A stretch of DNA of 45,165 bases from a virus, in the IMG/VR virus record IMGVR_UViG_3300009082_000008, positions 1 to 45,165 of that record, one strand, 5' to 3'. The notes beneath the pieces were generated by a model. That model ran no database searches. It saw only the letters and a list, made by a program, of their open reading frames with translations, and was not told the origin of the DNA. The position numbers and the translations under genes were made by a program. Below, piece after piece: positions 28,637 through 35,918 of this stretch (the first letter of the stretch is position 1; each line of letters starts with the position of its first letter).

Positions 28637-29052
28637 AGTTTGTTGACCTCGTGAGAAGATGTCCGCTGGTTGACCTGCCGGGTAAACGATCGCGAATCAA
28701 CCTCGAAGATGAATGAACGCTGCTTGACCTGATGAATAAAGGATCGCGGATCAACCTCGTGAAAAAATGAGCGGTGGTCGACCTGGTGAATAAAGGATCT
28801 CGGATCAACCTCGTGAGAAAATGACCTCTGGTCAACCTGCTGCACAAAGGATCGTGGGTCGACCTCGTGAGAAAATGAGCGCTGGTTGACCGGCCCAATA
28901 AAAGATCTCGGATCAACCTCGCAGATGAATGAGCGCTGGTTGACCTGGTGTCCGCGGATGTAGGCCCCGACAAAGGCCTCGGCTGCATCCACCCCCAGCC
29001 ATCCAGGGTAGATCGTACTATCAGCTACCCAGCGGGGATAGAGTCCGTTCAT
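28633..29052 (-). CDS. Nonapeptide-repeat structural protein
   Basis: 139 aa. After 37 residues it consists of eleven tandem nonapeptides of the form V-[DN]-x-R-S-F-x-x-[EQ], alternating between an acid-ended and an amide-ended version, so the true DNA period is 54 bases (about 28644-28945). Regular short-period repeats of this type make beta-solenoids or triple-stranded stalks. Comparable R-[ST]-[FY] repeat proteins appear in the head-tail connector region of other phages. Start overlaps the preceding stop (ATGA). Confidence 0.7.
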   Translation of the reverse strand: MNGLYPRWVADSTIYPGWLGVDAAEAFVGAYIRGHQVNQRSFICEVDPRSFIGPVNQRSFSHEVDPRSFVQQVDQRSFSHEVDPRSFIHQVDHRSFFHEVDPRSFIHQVKQRSFIFEVDSRSFTRQVNQRTSSHEVNKL

Positions 29053-29627
29053 ACCGGAGTCCTGGTGTTCTTGTCTGCTGAAACAGTAAAGGTGTGCAGG
29101 AGCGAAACACCGTCATCCTCGTAGATACTCACGGAAAGTCCGTCGCTTGAGATGATCGCTTTGTTTGTCTGCATCTTCCGACCCTTGAGTGCTTCCGTCT
29201 TGGCTATCGTAGCCGCTGCCAACGCTGCCGTCAGTGTCGCGTCTTGTTCGACCGATAGTCCAGACCCAGTAGAGTTCGTGACAACTGTACTCGCGGCACT
29301 TTGAAGAAGAAGGACCTGCACCCCTTCGGAATAAGCTACGGGGTCGCCTGAGAATCCCCCGACAAGGTTTCCTCCTGAAATTTTGGCGACGTAGTTTCCT
29401 GTCGCGAACTGAACCTGCCAATCGTCCAGTAGGTTGACGGTGACACCGACGGAGACTGCCCCTCCGAGGCTTTCCCCTCCTGATGCTCCTGCGATTTGGG
29501 CATAAGCTATTCCTTGAGCAGAGGCTTCTGCTTCCCGAATGTCGGAGAGTAGCCCGATCACGGAAACATCAGCTTGCGCCTCTGAAATTGATATAAGTTT
29601 TTCTACAAAATCGTAGCTATATATCAT
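29049..29627 (-). CDS. Appendage-associated structural protein
   Basis: 192 aa starting MIYSYDFVEKLISISEAQADV with LLSDIREAEASAQGIAY; then a beta-rich middle (VTVNLLDDWQVQFATGNYVAKISGGNLVGG) and a C-terminal helix plus beta hairpin (SVSIYEDDGVSLLHTFTVS). Similar D-D-W-x-V-x-F-x-x-G-x-Y sequences occur in phage proteins next to fibre stalks. No function assigned. Confidence 0.5.
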   Translation of the reverse strand: MIYSYDFVEKLISISEAQADVSVIGLLSDIREAEASAQGIAYAQIAGASGGESLGGAVSVGVTVNLLDDWQVQFATGNYVAKISGGNLVGGFSGDPVAYSEGVQVLLLQSAASTVVTNSTGSGLSVEQDATLTAALAAATIAKTEALKGRKMQTNKAIISSDGLSVSIYEDDGVSLLHTFTVSADKNTRTPV

Positions 29628-29630
29628 CCA

Positions 29631-31010
29631 TTACACCGCAATTGCGTCAGTTGTCCTGATAGCCGCTATAGTAGTATTTGCTCCTTCAACGAGTGCAGAG
29701 TTCTCAAAAGGAAGAATTCCTTTCTTCCTAACCCTTGCAATAACGGAGAATGGAGCTACATAGATGATTCCTGTTTTGGAAACACTAGTTGATAACGCCA
29801 CTTGGTCAATCAGTGGAACATAGAACCCGCCAGTCTTGCCTGTTGGGTCAGGAGTCACACCAGAAAAGGTACGGGTCGCCCATGAGGTGTACTCGTACTG
29901 GACATCCCCAATTCTGATCTTCCCGGCCTGAGTTATGTCAGCCGCTATATCAGCCGTTGCAGTGATGCTGTTACTCGTAACACTCGCAATCGTGAACTGT
30001 GATTTGTTGATCGCCAGCGGGTCTCCAGTTGCCCTTGCTACGAGTACCTGATCGCCGGAGACGACACCAGAAACGGTAACGGCAAACGAGACAGGGTAGG
30101 TAATGCCGGTAGTCCCGGCCGTGTCGGTCAGTTCGAGGTTGGCCGTGTCGGAGATGCCGGCGAACCAGACACCTGCAGCACCAAAAAGCTTGCCACCAGC
30201 GAAGGTTCCAAGAGGCGAAGCCTTAATAGTTGACGATGCTGCTGCTAGCTTCTGGAAGAACCGCCCCTGCTCAATCGAGGTATCGAGTGCGGAATCGTTT
30301 AACCTATTCGTCAGGAACTTTATGTATTTGTAAGCGTGTGCCGCTGTCGTAGTCGCGCAGGAAGTCAGATCAACTTCAATACCATAGGTGTGCGCCCCGG
30401 TTCCAGTATCTCTACTTATTGAAGCAAAGTTGATCGTCGCTCCGGTAAAGTCACCTGCTTCGCTGTCTGCGTCATCATTCAGGTCATTTCCGGTAGCAAG
30501 AGGTATCGGGTTACGTCCACCTGTTGCTGTTGCGGTAACTTCAAAGTGGTCGTAAGTATCTCCAAGATTTCGAATGAAAGCTGTGATCTTCTTGCTGTCA
30601 ACGTCAGTCCCGGCATCTGTGACCTTTACAAGTTGGTCAATGTGTCCTGAGACATAGGTTGGTTCGTTGGTGACAAGAACTCCATTCTGCATCCAGTAGA
30701 CAAGGGAGCCTGCCGCAATAGTACCGAGGGTGTAGAAGTTGGCCCAAATGTCGTCGGTGGTAGTGTCAACAATCGAACCACCCTTGAGATAACCAAGATC
30801 TGAATCTGCTCCGAACGTCCAGCCGTTGATAAGCTCAAACTCTGTCGGGGTATTTGCCTTGATCGGTACGGTGTCGTCCATGTTCGCCGCATCATCTAGC
30901 AAATCCATGATGTGCGAGTAGAGTTCCTGCACGGTATAGCGAGTTGTCCCGGAGACGTGGTTGATAGTCTTCGTCGTGTAGTTCAGGGTGTATTCTGTTG
31001 CGATTGCCAT
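29631..31010 (-). CDS. Large appendage protein
   Basis: 459 aa. N-terminus MAIATEYTLNYTTKTINHVSGTTRYTVQELYSHIMDLLDD leads into extensive Thr/Asp/Gly beta-structure, ending RVRKKGILPFENSALVEGANTTIAAIRTTDAIAV. It precedes the repeat-stalk protein and follows the beta-helix protein, so the group probably builds a collar or side fibre. No enzyme motif seen. Confidence 0.55.
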   Translation of the reverse strand: MAIATEYTLNYTTKTINHVSGTTRYTVQELYSHIMDLLDDAANMDDTVPIKANTPTEFELINGWTFGADSDLGYLKGGSIVDTTTDDIWANFYTLGTIAAGSLVYWMQNGVLVTNEPTYVSGHIDQLVKVTDAGTDVDSKKITAFIRNLGDTYDHFEVTATATGGRNPIPLATGNDLNDDADSEAGDFTGATINFASISRDTGTGAHTYGIEVDLTSCATTTAAHAYKYIKFLTNRLNDSALDTSIEQGRFFQKLAAASSTIKASPLGTFAGGKLFGAAGVWFAGISDTANLELTDTAGTTGITYPVSFAVTVSGVVSGDQVLVARATGDPLAINKSQFTIASVTSNSITATADIAADITQAGKIRIGDVQYEYTSWATRTFSGVTPDPTGKTGGFYVPLIDQVALSTSVSKTGIIYVAPFSVIARVRKKGILPFENSALVEGANTTIAAIRTTDAIAV

Positions 31011-31022
31011 TGTTCTGTCTCC

Positions 31023-32840
31023 TTATGCTATCGTGTCTGGTATCTGTGCCACGGTCAAGGCAAAGCCTGCGCTCGTTATCGTTCCTGCATATTCGTAGGG
31101 GAGGTATTTCGTTGCTGCTGTTCCCTTCCGAACCCTCACGATGATGTTCGTATCTGCGGTGTAAGTGTAACTTGCGGAATACGTCCCAGTTGTCGATTGA
31201 GGAGCAGCTATCTCGCTCATGTCAGAAGTTTTGTAAATTGCGAACTCGGAACCGTTTGCCATACCGTTGATAGAGATGGTTACGGTTGCCGGGGCAAGAC
31301 CGTTGCCGTGGTCGTACTCAAATGCCCCAACATCAACAATCTCGTCAGGGTGTGTGCTCGGTTCGTAGTTTGGGCGTACTGCATCTACTATGTCGTAACC
31401 GTAAGCATTATAGACAGGAATTCCTGAATTTACCTGTGGAGAAGAAGCTGACGCAGGATAAAGGACCAAGTTTGAGTAATCGGCGAAATCCGTAGTAGCC
31501 ATTGTTATGTCTGTGGACCCTGTAAGCCCCCACGTAAAAGGGACCTTGATTGTACCGCTTCCAGCGTCTGTATAACTTATTGCTGTACCACCAGATGACA
31601 GAGCCACGGTAAACGTGTCTGTCGACACTACAGTCTTGAGGTAAACAATTGTATTAAAGGTGAGTCCTGTTGGAGCTACAGCACTTCCTCCATCTATAAA
31701 TCTAACCGGTGTACCTGCAGTGATGCCGTGTCCAGCTAAAGTCACGAGCAACAAACCCGAAGAATTACTAAAAGTAACCGCTTTAAAATCTGTTTCTTCA
31801 CCGGCATTTGCTGTAGCGGAAATACAGGTCGGTACATAATTATTAACCCAGTTAGCAACTGTATTACCCACTGATATATTGTTATGAATAAACATATCAG
31901 TGCTAACAGGGTTACTAGCTGAAAAACCATTCTTGTTTCTTACGCAAGTATTGTTATATATAGCCGTACCTCGAGAACCACCATATCCTGCTAAACTAAT
32001 TCCCGTAGCCATATTGTAAACAATATTGTTATAGGCTTGACACCCAGGGACGCCAAAGAATATGCCTACAGTGCCTGAATAGTTCCCCCCCAATGTGTTA
32101 CTGAACACAATACTGTTGCAAACGGTACAAAACATCCTAATGAAACTAAAGCCATTTGAAGATGTTCCTCCAGCTAGTACTCTGATTCCGTTTACAATAG
32201 AAAACTGTGTGTTTAACTTCAACGCACTACCACTAAAGCTAGCGGAATAGTTAAGTAGATAGCCATTCCCGGTACTACCTGCATGAAATGCAGGTGACCT
32301 GATACCACCAACAGAAGAAGTTATTAATATCGACGCAACTGGAAGATCAATTGCTGGTGACGTAGTTGATCTAGTTTCGGTAAAATTATCGCCTATCTCA
32401 CAGACTTCGGAATCGTATAAACTAGTTCCAGCTACTTGTCGAGCATCGAGCCAAGAAAATATACCATCGTAAATCCTCTCACTTCCAGACGCGCCATATC
32501 GCGCCTTTTGCACTGTCGTCAGATCAAGAAAGTAAGCACCCTTGACAGTATGCGTTCCTGAGCCAGTACCGGAGAACGTAACAAGTCCAGTTGCACCACC
32601 AGCAATGGCATGGGCCGAGGTATCGTAGAGGATAAACTTACCAGCATCGGCACCTTGACGGATGTAGTAGCGGGACTGAGAAGGGCTAAACGTGGGCAGT
32701 GAGCCGGTCGTGGAAAACTCTACCCCTGCGCCGTCTCTCATGCCATGCGTGGCGAGGTTAACCACATCACCGGAGTCAGTGAATGTGACTGTTTTGCCTG
32801 CCAAGCCGCCGAAGCAGACTAGAGAATAAACTGTTGCCAT
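31023..32840 (-). CDS. Right-handed beta-helix spike/appendage protein
   Basis: 605 aa. The N-terminus (KTVTFTDSGDVVNLATHGMRDGAGVEFSTTGSLP) carries the YYIRQGADAGKF repeat type often seen in phage tail proteins. The centre (about 200-330) has parallel beta-helix turns with N-x-I-V/N-N-x-x-x-x-N steps (NIVYNMATGISLAG, AIYNNTCVRNKNGFSA, FIHNNISVGN), as in pectate-lyase-like spikes. The C-terminus has an Ig-like part (ATVTISINGMANGSEFAIY). Likely surface recognition or polysaccharide binding; catalytic residues not identifiable. Confidence 0.65.
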   Translation of the reverse strand: MATVYSLVCFGGLAGKTVTFTDSGDVVNLATHGMRDGAGVEFSTTGSLPTFSPSQSRYYIRQGADAGKFILYDTSAHAIAGGATGLVTFSGTGSGTHTVKGAYFLDLTTVQKARYGASGSERIYDGIFSWLDARQVAGTSLYDSEVCEIGDNFTETRSTTSPAIDLPVASILITSSVGGIRSPAFHAGSTGNGYLLNYSASFSGSALKLNTQFSIVNGIRVLAGGTSSNGFSFIRMFCTVCNSIVFSNTLGGNYSGTVGIFFGVPGCQAYNNIVYNMATGISLAGYGGSRGTAIYNNTCVRNKNGFSASNPVSTDMFIHNNISVGNTVANWVNNYVPTCISATANAGEETDFKAVTFSNSSGLLLVTLAGHGITAGTPVRFIDGGSAVAPTGLTFNTIVYLKTVVSTDTFTVALSSGGTAISYTDAGSGTIKVPFTWGLTGSTDITMATTDFADYSNLVLYPASASSPQVNSGIPVYNAYGYDIVDAVRPNYEPSTHPDEIVDVGAFEYDHGNGLAPATVTISINGMANGSEFAIYKTSDMSEIAAPQSTTGTYSASYTYTADTNIIVRVRKGTAATKYLPYEYAGTITSAGFALTVAQIPDTIA

Positions 32841-32842
32841 TG

Positions 32843-33019
32843 CTACCCCTTACTTTTACGGTACTCGGTGCACAGCACTGTCAAAACATCCTTACCGTCG
32901 ACATACCCAACAGCCACACTTGCCCCATGCTTTTCGGCGTTTTCAAGTATCGCGTGGATGCCGCATCCCTTTAGACCAGGTGGGCATTTGTTGCATGTTG
33001 TGCAGAGGGTTGTTGCCAT
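32843..33019 (-). CDS. Cysteine-rich mini-protein
   Basis: 58 aa, read directly: MATTLCTTCNKCPPGLKGCG, then IHAILENAEKHGASVAVGYV and an end VLTVLCTEYRKSKG. Five to six cysteines in the first 20 residues (C-x2-C-x2-C-x6-C) suggest metal or Fe-S binding. AGGTGG precedes ATG 33019; stop at 32843, two bases before the beta-helix gene. Unknown function. Confidence 0.6.
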   Translation of the reverse strand: MATTLCTTCNKCPPGLKGCGIHAILENAEKHGASVAVGYVDGKDVLTVLCTEYRKSKG

Positions 33020-33068
33020 TTAAACCACCTACGTTGGGCCGAGTCCTGCCCAAGTTAAGAGAGAGTAT

Positions 33069-33218
33069 TCAACTGCCATGTTTCATTGCCTCTTTTGCGT
33101 TATCGTAGGCTTGATCTATCAAACTATTCACTATCGCCTGCTTCCCCATTCCGCTCCACTCCCGAAGCTTCTTTATCCGCTCGTTGTTGAGCCTTACGTC
33201 GCATTTGAAGTCTTGCAT
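33069..33218 (-). CDS. Small ribbon-helix-helix-like protein
   Basis: 49 aa, read directly: MQDFKCDVRLNNERIKKLRE, then WSGMGKQAIVNSLIDQAYDN. A short strand followed by two helices with basic residues is the Arc/MetJ type of fold. AAGGA lies about 10 bases before the ATG. It may regulate late or lysis genes. Not confirmed. Confidence 0.5.
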   Translation of the reverse strand: MQDFKCDVRLNNERIKKLREWSGMGKQAIVNSLIDQAYDNAKEAMKHGS

Positions 33219-33299
33219 AGAGTCGCCGTCCTTCTCTGACGCAGTTCATGGAACAGATAGATGCGTCTTGCTCTAATGTGCGAACGCGCCAGTAGATTG

Positions 33300-33560
33300 C
33301 TATCTCCTATACCCATTAATAATAGTCTCCAGCTCACAGGCGTACCCCTGTAGCTGCTCGACGGTGATGACGTAGGCCCGGAGCACCTCGGATGGTGCTA
33401 CAACGGGCGGCAAATCTTGCAGGGCCAGGTGCGGGCGGATCAGTGGCGGCGGCTGTGGGCAAGGTATTGCTGTCGGCACCAGCGTCTCGGTCGGAGCGGC
33501 ACAGGCTAAAATCAGTGAACAGTAGCCAGTGAACAGTAACCAGTGAAAAGCTTTCTTCAT
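33300..33560 (-). CDS. o-spanin lipoprotein (Rz1-like)
   Basis: 86 aa from ATG 33560 (GGAGG seven bases upstream), nested at the end of the Rz gene (ATGA). It has a lipoprotein signal with lipobox LILAC (MKKAFHWLLFTGYCSLILAC) and a Pro-rich mature part (IPCPQPPPLIRP), ending in a helix (YVITVEQLQGYACELETIINGYRR). Outer-membrane partner of the i-spanin; disrupts the outer membrane in Gram-negative hosts. Its signal region is built from a tandem repeat. Confidence 0.8.
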   Translation of the reverse strand: MKKAFHWLLFTGYCSLILACAAPTETLVPTAIPCPQPPPLIRPHLALQDLPPVVAPSEVLRAYVITVEQLQGYACELETIINGYRR

Positions 33561-33928
33561 TGCCATGCCTCCACCAGCACAGTCGCTTTGCCTGCTGCCC
33601 ATTTCACGGCTCCTGTGCAATCGGTTGGTACCTGTTCGACCTGGAGTTCGGCAATGCGGCGGTTGCTTTCGGCCCGCACCTTTGCTGCGGCCTGCTGGGC
33701 TGCCAGTGCCTGTTCTCTTGCCCGCTCGCCCTCTTCTTTCCATTTCCGGACTGCCTGGTTCTGTGTGGAAATCTTGGTGGTGAGGGTTTCGTTTTGCGCC
33801 TTGGCGGTGGCGAGTCCGGCTCGGGAGAGTTGCAGCCATATGGTCAGGACGATGACAACCAGGACTAGGGCAGCAATGACCCAGTGGCGAACATCGGCGG
33901 CGAATTTTGCGAAGAGGGCCGGGATCAC
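33557..33928 (-). CDS. i-spanin (Rz-like)
   Basis: 123 aa from GTG 33928, overlapping the holin stop (GTGA). N-terminal transmembrane helix (VIAALVLVVIVLTIWLQL) then a long coiled coil of Ala/Glu/Gln/Lys (LATAKAQNETLTTKISTQNQAVRKWKEEGE...RAESNRRIAELQVEQ) and a C-terminal VPTDCTGAVKWAAGKA. This is the usual Rz architecture, and the overlapping lipoprotein confirms it. Confidence 0.8.
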   Translation of the reverse strand: MIPALFAKFAADVRHWVIAALVLVVIVLTIWLQLSRAGLATAKAQNETLTTKISTQNQAVRKWKEEGERAREQALAAQQAAAKVRAESNRRIAELQVEQVPTDCTGAVKWAAGKATVLVEAWQ

Positions 33929-34176
33929 TTATCTGCCTCCTGAGGTGTTGCTTTCGCGAGCGTGATGCCGGTAGCTATTTTGTTGATGCCGTAGAGAGAC
34001 AGGATCAACGTGAGCCAGCCCGTCTGCAGATCAGGAAGGGTGCGGGTAGAATAAACGATCCAGGCGGCATAGATCAGGTTGACCAGGAGCACCAGGGCGG
34101 CGGAGATCCGGGAGAAGCTCCACTGGCCGGTTGCGTCATCACGGAAGATCACGAGTATGGATTTTAGCCTTTTCAT
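33925..34176 (-). CDS. Putative holin
   Basis: 83 aa with two transmembrane helices (about 22-44, ISAALVLLVNLIYAAWIVY; and 52-72, GWLTLILSLYGINKIATGITL) and a charged tail. Two-TM class II holin topology, located directly before the spanins and after the amidase. Controls timing of lysis by opening the inner membrane. Family not pinned down. Confidence 0.6.
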   Translation of the reverse strand: MKRLKSILVIFRDDATGQWSFSRISAALVLLVNLIYAAWIVYSTRTLPDLQTGWLTLILSLYGINKIATGITLAKATPQEADK

Positions 34177-34209
34177 GCTGGGATCCTTTTCAAGTAAGGC
34201 TTTTTCTGT

Positions 34210-34308
34210 TTAGAGCAAACACCAAACGATCACGCCCGCAGCAACCACCGCTACCGCTATTCCCCACCGACATCCTTTTGTCCAAAATTCCAGGTCTGAG
34301 AATTTCAT
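34210..34308 (-). CDS. 32-aa single-TM lysis mini-protein
   Basis: MKFSDLEFWTKGCRWGIAVAVVAAG-VIVWCLL, 32 aa. AAGGGATAACC precedes ATG 34308, which begins just after the amidase stop. One transmembrane helix (GIAVAVVAAGVIVWCLL). It may be an additional holin or antiholin; too short for homology. Confidence 0.55.
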   Translation of the reverse strand: MKFSDLEFWTKGCRWGIAVAVVAAGVIVWCLL

Positions 34309-34310
34309 GG

Positions 34311-34778
34311 TTATCCCTTCGTCAGCAGGTGCTCTTTTTGCGGGATCATCTCCGCAGCCAACCAGCCAGCCACGTCGAAGCCAGGGCATTCTTTTTTCAC
34401 ATTCGGCAGATCCCGGTGACCGACGATTTTCGCCCGGGGAAATTTCTCTTTCAGACTGATAACGGCTTCGCGCAGGCTCAACCATTGTTCAGCGGTAAAC
34501 TTCCGTGTGCCGCACATGCAGATACCGATACTTTGGCTGTTGTAGCCAACGGCATGGGCGCCTATCTCATCCATCGACCGGCCGGAATGTATCAGTCCGT
34601 CAATAGCGATGAAGAGGTGATAACCTACCGAGGAAAGCTCCGGGTGCCATGCTCGGCGGTGTTTCGCTTTTCGCTCCCAGCCGATCTTCCTGTGCCAGGA
34701 ATCGACATCGAGAATGGTGTTCGGGCGGCCGTCAGGGGTTGCCGCACAGTGGATGACGATTAGGTCTATTGCTCGCAT
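34311..34778 (-). CDS. Endolysin, N-acetylmuramoyl-L-alanine amidase
   Basis: 155 aa from ATG 34778 (GGAGGAGGACGAACA). It has the amidase_2/T7 lysozyme layout: IVIHCAATPDGR with zinc ligand H10, GYHLFIAIDGLIHSGR, GAHAVGYNSQSIGICMCG, then GHRDLPNVKKECPGFD supplying H121 and C131. Cuts the MurNAc-L-Ala amide bond of peptidoglycan. It has no signal peptide, so it needs the holin. Confidence 0.9.
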   Translation of the reverse strand: MRAIDLIVIHCAATPDGRPNTILDVDSWHRKIGWERKAKHRRAWHPELSSVGYHLFIAIDGLIHSGRSMDEIGAHAVGYNSQSIGICMCGTRKFTAEQWLSLREAVISLKEKFPRAKIVGHRDLPNVKKECPGFDVAGWLAAEMIPQKEHLLTKG

Positions 34779-34963
34779 TGTTCGTCCTCCTCCTTCGCCA
34801 AGGCTTCGGCGGACACGTCCCCTGGTATCCATGCCCTGCCGTCGTACATTCGTTCGCTTGGTTTGCCTTCCTGGTCGCTATCTTCACCTTTTGGACAGCC
34901 ACCGCAGTGGCCATCACAGACAATGGAGTTGGTCCTTTCGCAAAGGAAACAGGTCTTAGCCAT
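34766..34963 (-). CDS. Cysteine-rich protein with repeat-encoded tail
   Basis: 65 aa: MAKTCFLCERTNSIVCDGHCGGCPKGEDSDQE... with six cysteines in 23 residues (C-x2-C, C-x3-C-x2-C), probably zinc binding. The C-terminal DVSAEALAK is encoded by a 28-base repeat also found in the portal gene. Overlaps the amidase start by 13 bases. Confidence 0.55.
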   Translation of the reverse strand: MAKTCFLCERTNSIVCDGHCGGCPKGEDSDQEGKPSERMYDGRAWIPGDVSAEALAKEEDEQCEQ

Positions 34964-34968
34964 TCTTT

Positions 34969-35178
34969 TTACGTCTCCGACTTGCCGCGGCCCTTCTTGT
35001 GGGCCGGTTGTTTTCCGGAGGCGGCAGCATCACCAGATTGTTCCATCCGCCCAGGGCTGTGATCAGCATTGTTTTTTCCTTTCGGTTTTGGGCAGGTATC
35101 GTTGCAGAAGTGCCGTTTGCATGCCGCCTCCCCGCCACGTTTAAAAACCGGGCAGCCTTCGAAGTATTCACATTTCAT
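34969..35178 (-). CDS. Small cysteine-rich protein
   Basis: 69 aa: MKCEYFEGCPVFKRGGEAACKRHFCNDTCPKP followed by a Lys/Gly/Ser-rich disordered tail. Five cysteines and a histidine in the first 30 residues suggest a metal site. Start overlaps the previous stop (ATGA). Unknown function. Confidence 0.55.
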   Translation of the reverse strand: MKCEYFEGCPVFKRGGEAACKRHFCNDTCPKPKGKNNADHSPGRMEQSGDAAASGKQPAHKKGRGKSET

Positions 35179-35498
35179 CGGTGACTCTCGGGGTGTCTCT
35201 CGTCGCAGAGGGCGGCCCGTACCTGGTTGGCAGCCTCTAGCTTGCCGATGCGACCGAATATGCCTGACTGGTTATTGATGATCCAGACGATGACTCCCAT
35301 GAGGATTGTGTTTAGTATGCCGAAGAGTCCGATTATTAATTGCCAGACCACATCGGCATTCTCCGCCACCACGGGAGCTCCTGCAGCATGTATCTGCGCA
35401 GAGAGTACAAAAACAAGAAGAGTCACAACAATCAGCAGGATCTGCACGGTTCTAAGTTTTTTCGAGATCGTCACGACTGGCTCCTGTTTGCTGTTCAA
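35175..35498 (-). CDS. Two-TM membrane protein in the lysis cassette
   Basis: 107 aa. First hydrophobic segment 19-40 (QILLIVVTLLVFVLSAQIHAAGA) could be a signal anchor; the second is 53-75 (WQLIIGLFGILNTILMGVIVWII). A helical charged tail (GRIGKLEAANQVRAALCDERH) follows. Resembles haemolysin XhlA/holin-type proteins. May be the first lysis gene after head genes. Confidence 0.5.
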   Translation of the reverse strand: MNSKQEPVVTISKKLRTVQILLIVVTLLVFVLSAQIHAAGAPVVAENADVVWQLIIGLFGILNTILMGVIVWIINNQSGIFGRIGKLEAANQVRAALCDERHPESHR

Positions 35499-35542
35499 CT
35501 GTTCAACTGCCTTACTGTCCCCTGTTCAACTGCTTTACTGTT

Positions 35543-35854
35543 TCACTGCCTCTCCAAAAGCAACTTCACCAGCCCTTGCCCATCCGGCTGCACACCAATA
35601 ACGGTATAATCGCCGTCAAACTCCCCGACAGGCGTGCCGCTGATGCCTATCTCCGTACCGTGGCCGATCTCGTGTGCCGCGACGGTGGCTGATTGCAGCG
35701 TTGCCGCCGGGGCGTAGGATTCGATTTCCAGGGTCTGAGGGTTGACGCCCTGGTAGGGGGCGTCGAAGAGGACCGGGATCGGGGTGGTGCCTATTGTGGC
35801 GGTTGCGTTGGCAAACTCATCCATCAGCATGTCTATGTCGGTCGAATAGTCCAT
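35543..35854 (-). CDS. Head-tail joining protein (FII-like)
   Basis: 103 aa: DYSTDIDMLMDEFANATATIGTTPIPVLFDAPYQ ... LVKLLLERQ. The combination of an N-terminal helix, then a beta-sandwich with VLFDxPY and a C-terminal strand pattern (GDYTVIGVQPDGQGLVKLLLE) is that of lambda gpFII-like head-tail joining proteins. It follows the capsid gene as expected. Confidence 0.75.
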   Translation of the reverse strand: MDYSTDIDMLMDEFANATATIGTTPIPVLFDAPYQGVNPQTLEIESYAPAATLQSATVAAHEIGHGTEIGISGTPVGEFDGDYTVIGVQPDGQGLVKLLLERQ

Positions 35855-35893
35855 AAAGCCTCAGCCGGTACGATTTGATTCAATCAAAGGATC

Positions 35894-35914
35894 AGGGCGG
35901 GACCAACCCGCCCT
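35894..35914 (-). terminator. Hairpin after the major capsid gene
   Basis: Perfect 8-bp stem AGGGCGGG/CCCGCCCT with a 5-base loop starting five bases from the capsid stop. The T-run after it is weak (GATCCTTTG), so it may attenuate rather than end late transcription, keeping capsid protein in excess. Confidence 0.55.
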
Positions 35915-35918
35915 GTCT

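Noticed and set aside
28644-28945. CRISPR array
   Set aside because: The regular 27/54-base repeats are in-frame nonapeptide codons with no spacers; likewise the 5660-5914 repeats are only 8 bases long.
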